Source: Candidatus Tariuqbacter arcticus (GTDB taxonomy: Bacteria; Electryoneota; Tariuqbacteria; Tariuqbacterales; Tariuqbacteraceae). From it: a stretch of 14,279 nucleotides of DNA. A program made the translations under genes and the position numbers. Positions 12,484-14,279 of the stretch are shown in pieces. How positions within the stretch are numbered: position 1 is the stretch's first letter; every line of letters starts with the position of its first letter. The notes below the pieces were generated by a model, which did not search any database, was not told where the DNA came from, and saw only the letters and a program-made list of their open reading frames with translations. The stretch is taken from contig JABMRZ010000224.1 in the NCBI GenBank assembly GCA_013202315.1, positions 1 to 14,279 on the forward strand, written 5' to 3'.

Positions 12484-13722
12484 ATGAAAATACTAATACT
12501 AAACTGCGGTTCCTCTTCGGTTAAATATCAATTGATGGATATGGCCGAACAGAAATCACTGGCAAAAGGTTCGGTGGAACGAATTGGCATGCGCGGAGCC
12601 ATTCTCAACCACCTCCGTTACGACGGCGATAAAGTGAAAATCGCCGGAGAAATCATCGACCATCAGATGGCGATTGAATTCATATTGGGAATATTGCTGT
12701 CGCCGAATCATGGTGTGATTGAAGACCGTTCGGAAATCGATGCGGTTGGCCATCGAGTGGTGCACGGCGGTGAGAAATTCACCGGGTCGGTGTTGATAGA
12801 TAAGGAAGTGATGGAGGGACTGCAAGAATGCATCGACTTAGCGCCCCTGCATAACCCGCATAATATCAAGGGCATTCGCGCCTGTAAAAGGCTTTTACCC
12901 GAAGTGCCGCAGGTGGGGGTTTTCGATACCGCGTTCCACAGCGCCATGCCGGACTACGCCTATGTTTATGGGCTGCCATATATTCTCTATAAACGATATT
13001 CGATCAGGCGGTTCGGTTTTCACGGGACTTCGCATTTCTATGTTTCGAGGGAAGCGGCGAAGATTATAAATAGACCGCTTCCTGAACTGAAGATGATAAC
13101 CTGCCACTTGGGGAATGGCTGCAGTATTACGGCGATTGAGGGAGGAAAGTCGATAGATACTTCGATGGGGTTCACACCGGTTGAAGGGTTATTGATGGGC
13201 ACCAGATCCGGCGATCTAGATCCATCGGCGATTCTCTACATTATGAGTAGAGAAGAATTGTCGTTGGGAGAGGCGAATGCACTTTTAAATAAGCATTCAG
13301 GGATGCAGGGGATTTCCGGTATTTCTTCCGATATGCGGGAAATAATTGAAGAGACCAATAACAATAACAATAAGGCTGAACTCGCCCTCAATGTGTTTTG
13401 TTATCGTTTGAAGAAGTATATCGGGTCTTACGCCGCCGCTATGGGAGGTTTGGATTGCTTGGTGTTCACCGGGGGGATAGGTGAAAACGCAGCCGAAGTC
13501 AGGCGGCGCACATTGGAAGGACTGGAATTTCTGGGACTGAAACTCGATGAGAAGAAGAATAATGCCGTTTTAGGTGAACGAGGTGTGATTTCCAGTGATG
13601 ATTCCAAAGCCTCTATCTTGGTCGTTCCCACCAATGAAGAGTTGGTGATTGCGATTGATACGGAAGTCATCGTTTCGGGTATTGAGGGATATAAAAAATT
13701 GAAGGCGATGGAAGGCGCTTAA
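12484..13722 (+). CDS. ackA: Acetate kinase
   Basis: It makes ATP from acetyl phosphate and ADP (or the reverse); the family also includes propionate kinases such as PduW and TdcD. The 412-aa protein is full length and has the ASKHA-fold motifs: NCGSSSVKY (N7), GHRVVHGG (R91), FDTAFH (D148), RRFGFHGTSH, HLGNGCS, GTRSGDLDP (R241), FTGGIGENA and TNEELVIA (E385). All key catalytic residues of the Methanosarcina enzyme are present. An unusual run of five Asn (near residues 297-301), encoded by alternating AAT/AAC, lies in a loop. It starts 2 nt after hicA, probably because the toxin-antitoxin island inserted upstream. Substrate preference, acetate or propionate, cannot be read from the sequence. 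Confidence 0.96.
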   Translation: MKILILNCGSSSVKYQLMDMAEQKSLAKGSVERIGMRGAILNHLRYDGDKVKIAGEIIDHQMAIEFILGILLSPNHGVIEDRSEIDAVGHRVVHGGEKFTGSVLIDKEVMEGLQECIDLAPLHNPHNIKGIRACKRLLPEVPQVGVFDTAFHSAMPDYAYVYGLPYILYKRYSIRRFGFHGTSHFYVSREAAKIINRPLPELKMITCHLGNGCSITAIEGGKSIDTSMGFTPVEGLLMGTRSGDLDPSAILYIMSREELSLGEANALLNKHSGMQGISGISSDMREIIEETNNNNNKAELALNVFCYRLKKYIGSYAAAMGGLDCLVFTGGIGENAAEVRRRTLEGLEFLGLKLDEKKNNAVLGERGVISSDDSKASILVVPTNEELVIAIDTEVIVSGIEGYKKLKAMEGA

Positions 13723-13734
13723 TTGGTTGTGGGC

Positions 13735-13752
13735 TGTGGACTATTTTCCACA
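13735..13752 (+). terminator. Weak hairpin after ackA
   Basis: TGTGGA (13735-13740) pairs with TCCACA (13747-13752) around a 6-nt loop. No T tract follows (AAAGACAC), so it is at best a factor-dependent or partial terminator. Confidence 0.3.
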
Positions 13753-13873
13753 AAGACACATAGAGCACAAATGTACATTAAGAGGTATTTACATAACAGG
13801 ATGGATAAGCGAAGGAATCCTACCAATCTGTTCGAGCTTTAAGGGATGTCCACTTTGAGAAGAGGAAGAAACT

Positions 13874-14107
13874 ATGAAATGCGTAATTTGCAAATATGGC
13901 GAAACACAGTCAGATAAGGTTACAATTACTTTGGAACGAGATAGTACTACCATCGTTTTCAAAGATGTTCCGGCTGAGGTATGTTCAAACTGCGGGGAAT
14001 CATATTTAGAGGAAAATGTCTCGGAACAACTCCTACTAATCGCGGAACAAGCTATAAGTTCGGGTGTTCTAATAGATATACGGAAGTTCAAGGAAATGGC
14101 AATATAA
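13874..14107 (+). CDS. YgiT/MqsA-type zinc-finger antitoxin-like protein
   Basis: The 77-aa protein has the YgiT-type zinc finger: CVIC (C3, C6) and CSNC (C37, C40) spaced by a beta-rich segment, with PAEVCSNCGESYLEE typical of the family, then a helix containing SEQLLLIAEQA. Such proteins are usually antitoxins encoded directly after a small toxin gene of the MqsR or DUF4258 type. Here the 151 bp upstream contain no toxin gene, so it is an orphan. It lacks the C-terminal DNA-binding HTH of full MqsA. AGAGGAAG just upstream serves as ribosome site. Confidence 0.88.
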   Translation: MKCVICKYGETQSDKVTITLERDSTTIVFKDVPAEVCSNCGESYLEENVSEQLLLIAEQAISSGVLIDIRKFKEMAI

Positions 14108-14165
14108 TCTTAGCAATATTAACAGCTATGATGAATTAACCAGGAATTATTCACAGTAATTAAAT

Positions 14166-14213
14166 AATTAAGTAATATTGTGCATATATGATTTATTACT
14201 TCATTACTTAATT
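14166..14213. repeat. AT-rich inverted repeat at window end
   Basis: AATTAAGTAAT (14166-14176) is perfectly inverted at 14203-14213 (ATTACTTAATT), with a 26-nt spacer. The rest of 14108-14279 is very AT-rich, with no gene seen. ATTCACAGTAA at 14149-14159 is the inverted form of the 11-mer in the repeats at the window start. Confidence 0.55.
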
Positions 14214-14279
14214 TAATGTGAATATAAGACTTAGAAATAGGAAAACTAAAAGGTTATATTCGTTTATTATAAGTAATTA

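Noticed and set aside
13801..13845. Short reading frame of 14 codons before the YgiT-type gene
   Set aside because: Too short and without any toxin motif; it does not support a paired toxin.
1..14279. tRNA, rRNA or integrase genes marking a genomic island
   Set aside because: None was seen on either strand, so the toxin-antitoxin cluster cannot be tied to a known integrative element.

Overview
The window is chromosomal DNA of an uncultivated-looking, flagellated, probably anaerobic or fermentative bacterium. Support for this comes from a compact flagellar filament cluster, an Rnf-like microcompartment electron-transfer pair, a 3-hydroxyacyl-CoA dehydrogenase and acetate kinase, all with moderate GC and AT-rich spacers. 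Several genes seem to start with TTG. The gene mix would fit a deep-branching lineage of the FCB/Zixibacteria kind, but the sequence alone does not prove a phylum. All recognised genes are on the + strand.

Layout. (1) 1-520 is a non-coding leader with tandem 16-bp repeats, a GC-rich double hairpin and two FliA (sigma-28) promoters; one matches the enterobacterial consensus at every position. (2) 521-4537 is a flagellar late-gene block: flagellin, the FliD filament cap, the FliS chaperone and a long FlgM-like anti-sigma-28. It closes with a strong intrinsic terminator at 4645-4677. (3) 4826-6920 holds PduS (RnfC-like Fe-S flavoprotein) and PduT (trimeric shell protein with the Fe-S cysteine), the two halves of a microcompartment electron conduit. 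A repeat-built 18-bp RNA stem separates them. (4) 7015-9197 is a complete partner-switching module: STAS antagonist, GAF-SpoIIE phosphatase and RsbW-like kinase. No sigma factor is present. (5) 9293-10234 is an L-3-hydroxybutyryl-CoA dehydrogenase with an unusual active-site residue. (6) 10277-12481 is an island of toxin-antitoxin genes and remnants: a MNT/HEPN pair, a signal-peptide-only remnant, an orphan nucleotidyltransferase, four HicB-like genes (two of them near-identical copies, one too short for most gene callers) and one HicA. (7) 12484-13722 is acetate kinase. (8) 13874-14107 is an orphan YgiT-type zinc-finger antitoxin, followed by an AT-rich tail.

Working model. FlgM would hold sigma-28 inactive until the hook is complete, after which flagellin is made from tandem sigma-28 promoters. 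PduS and PduT would pass electrons across a shell whose other parts must be encoded elsewhere. The dehydrogenase and acetate kinase (the family that includes PduW) may belong to the same fermentative metabolism, with the toxin-antitoxin island inserted between them. The partner switch sits directly after pduT and may regulate this metabolism; that link rests only on gene order.
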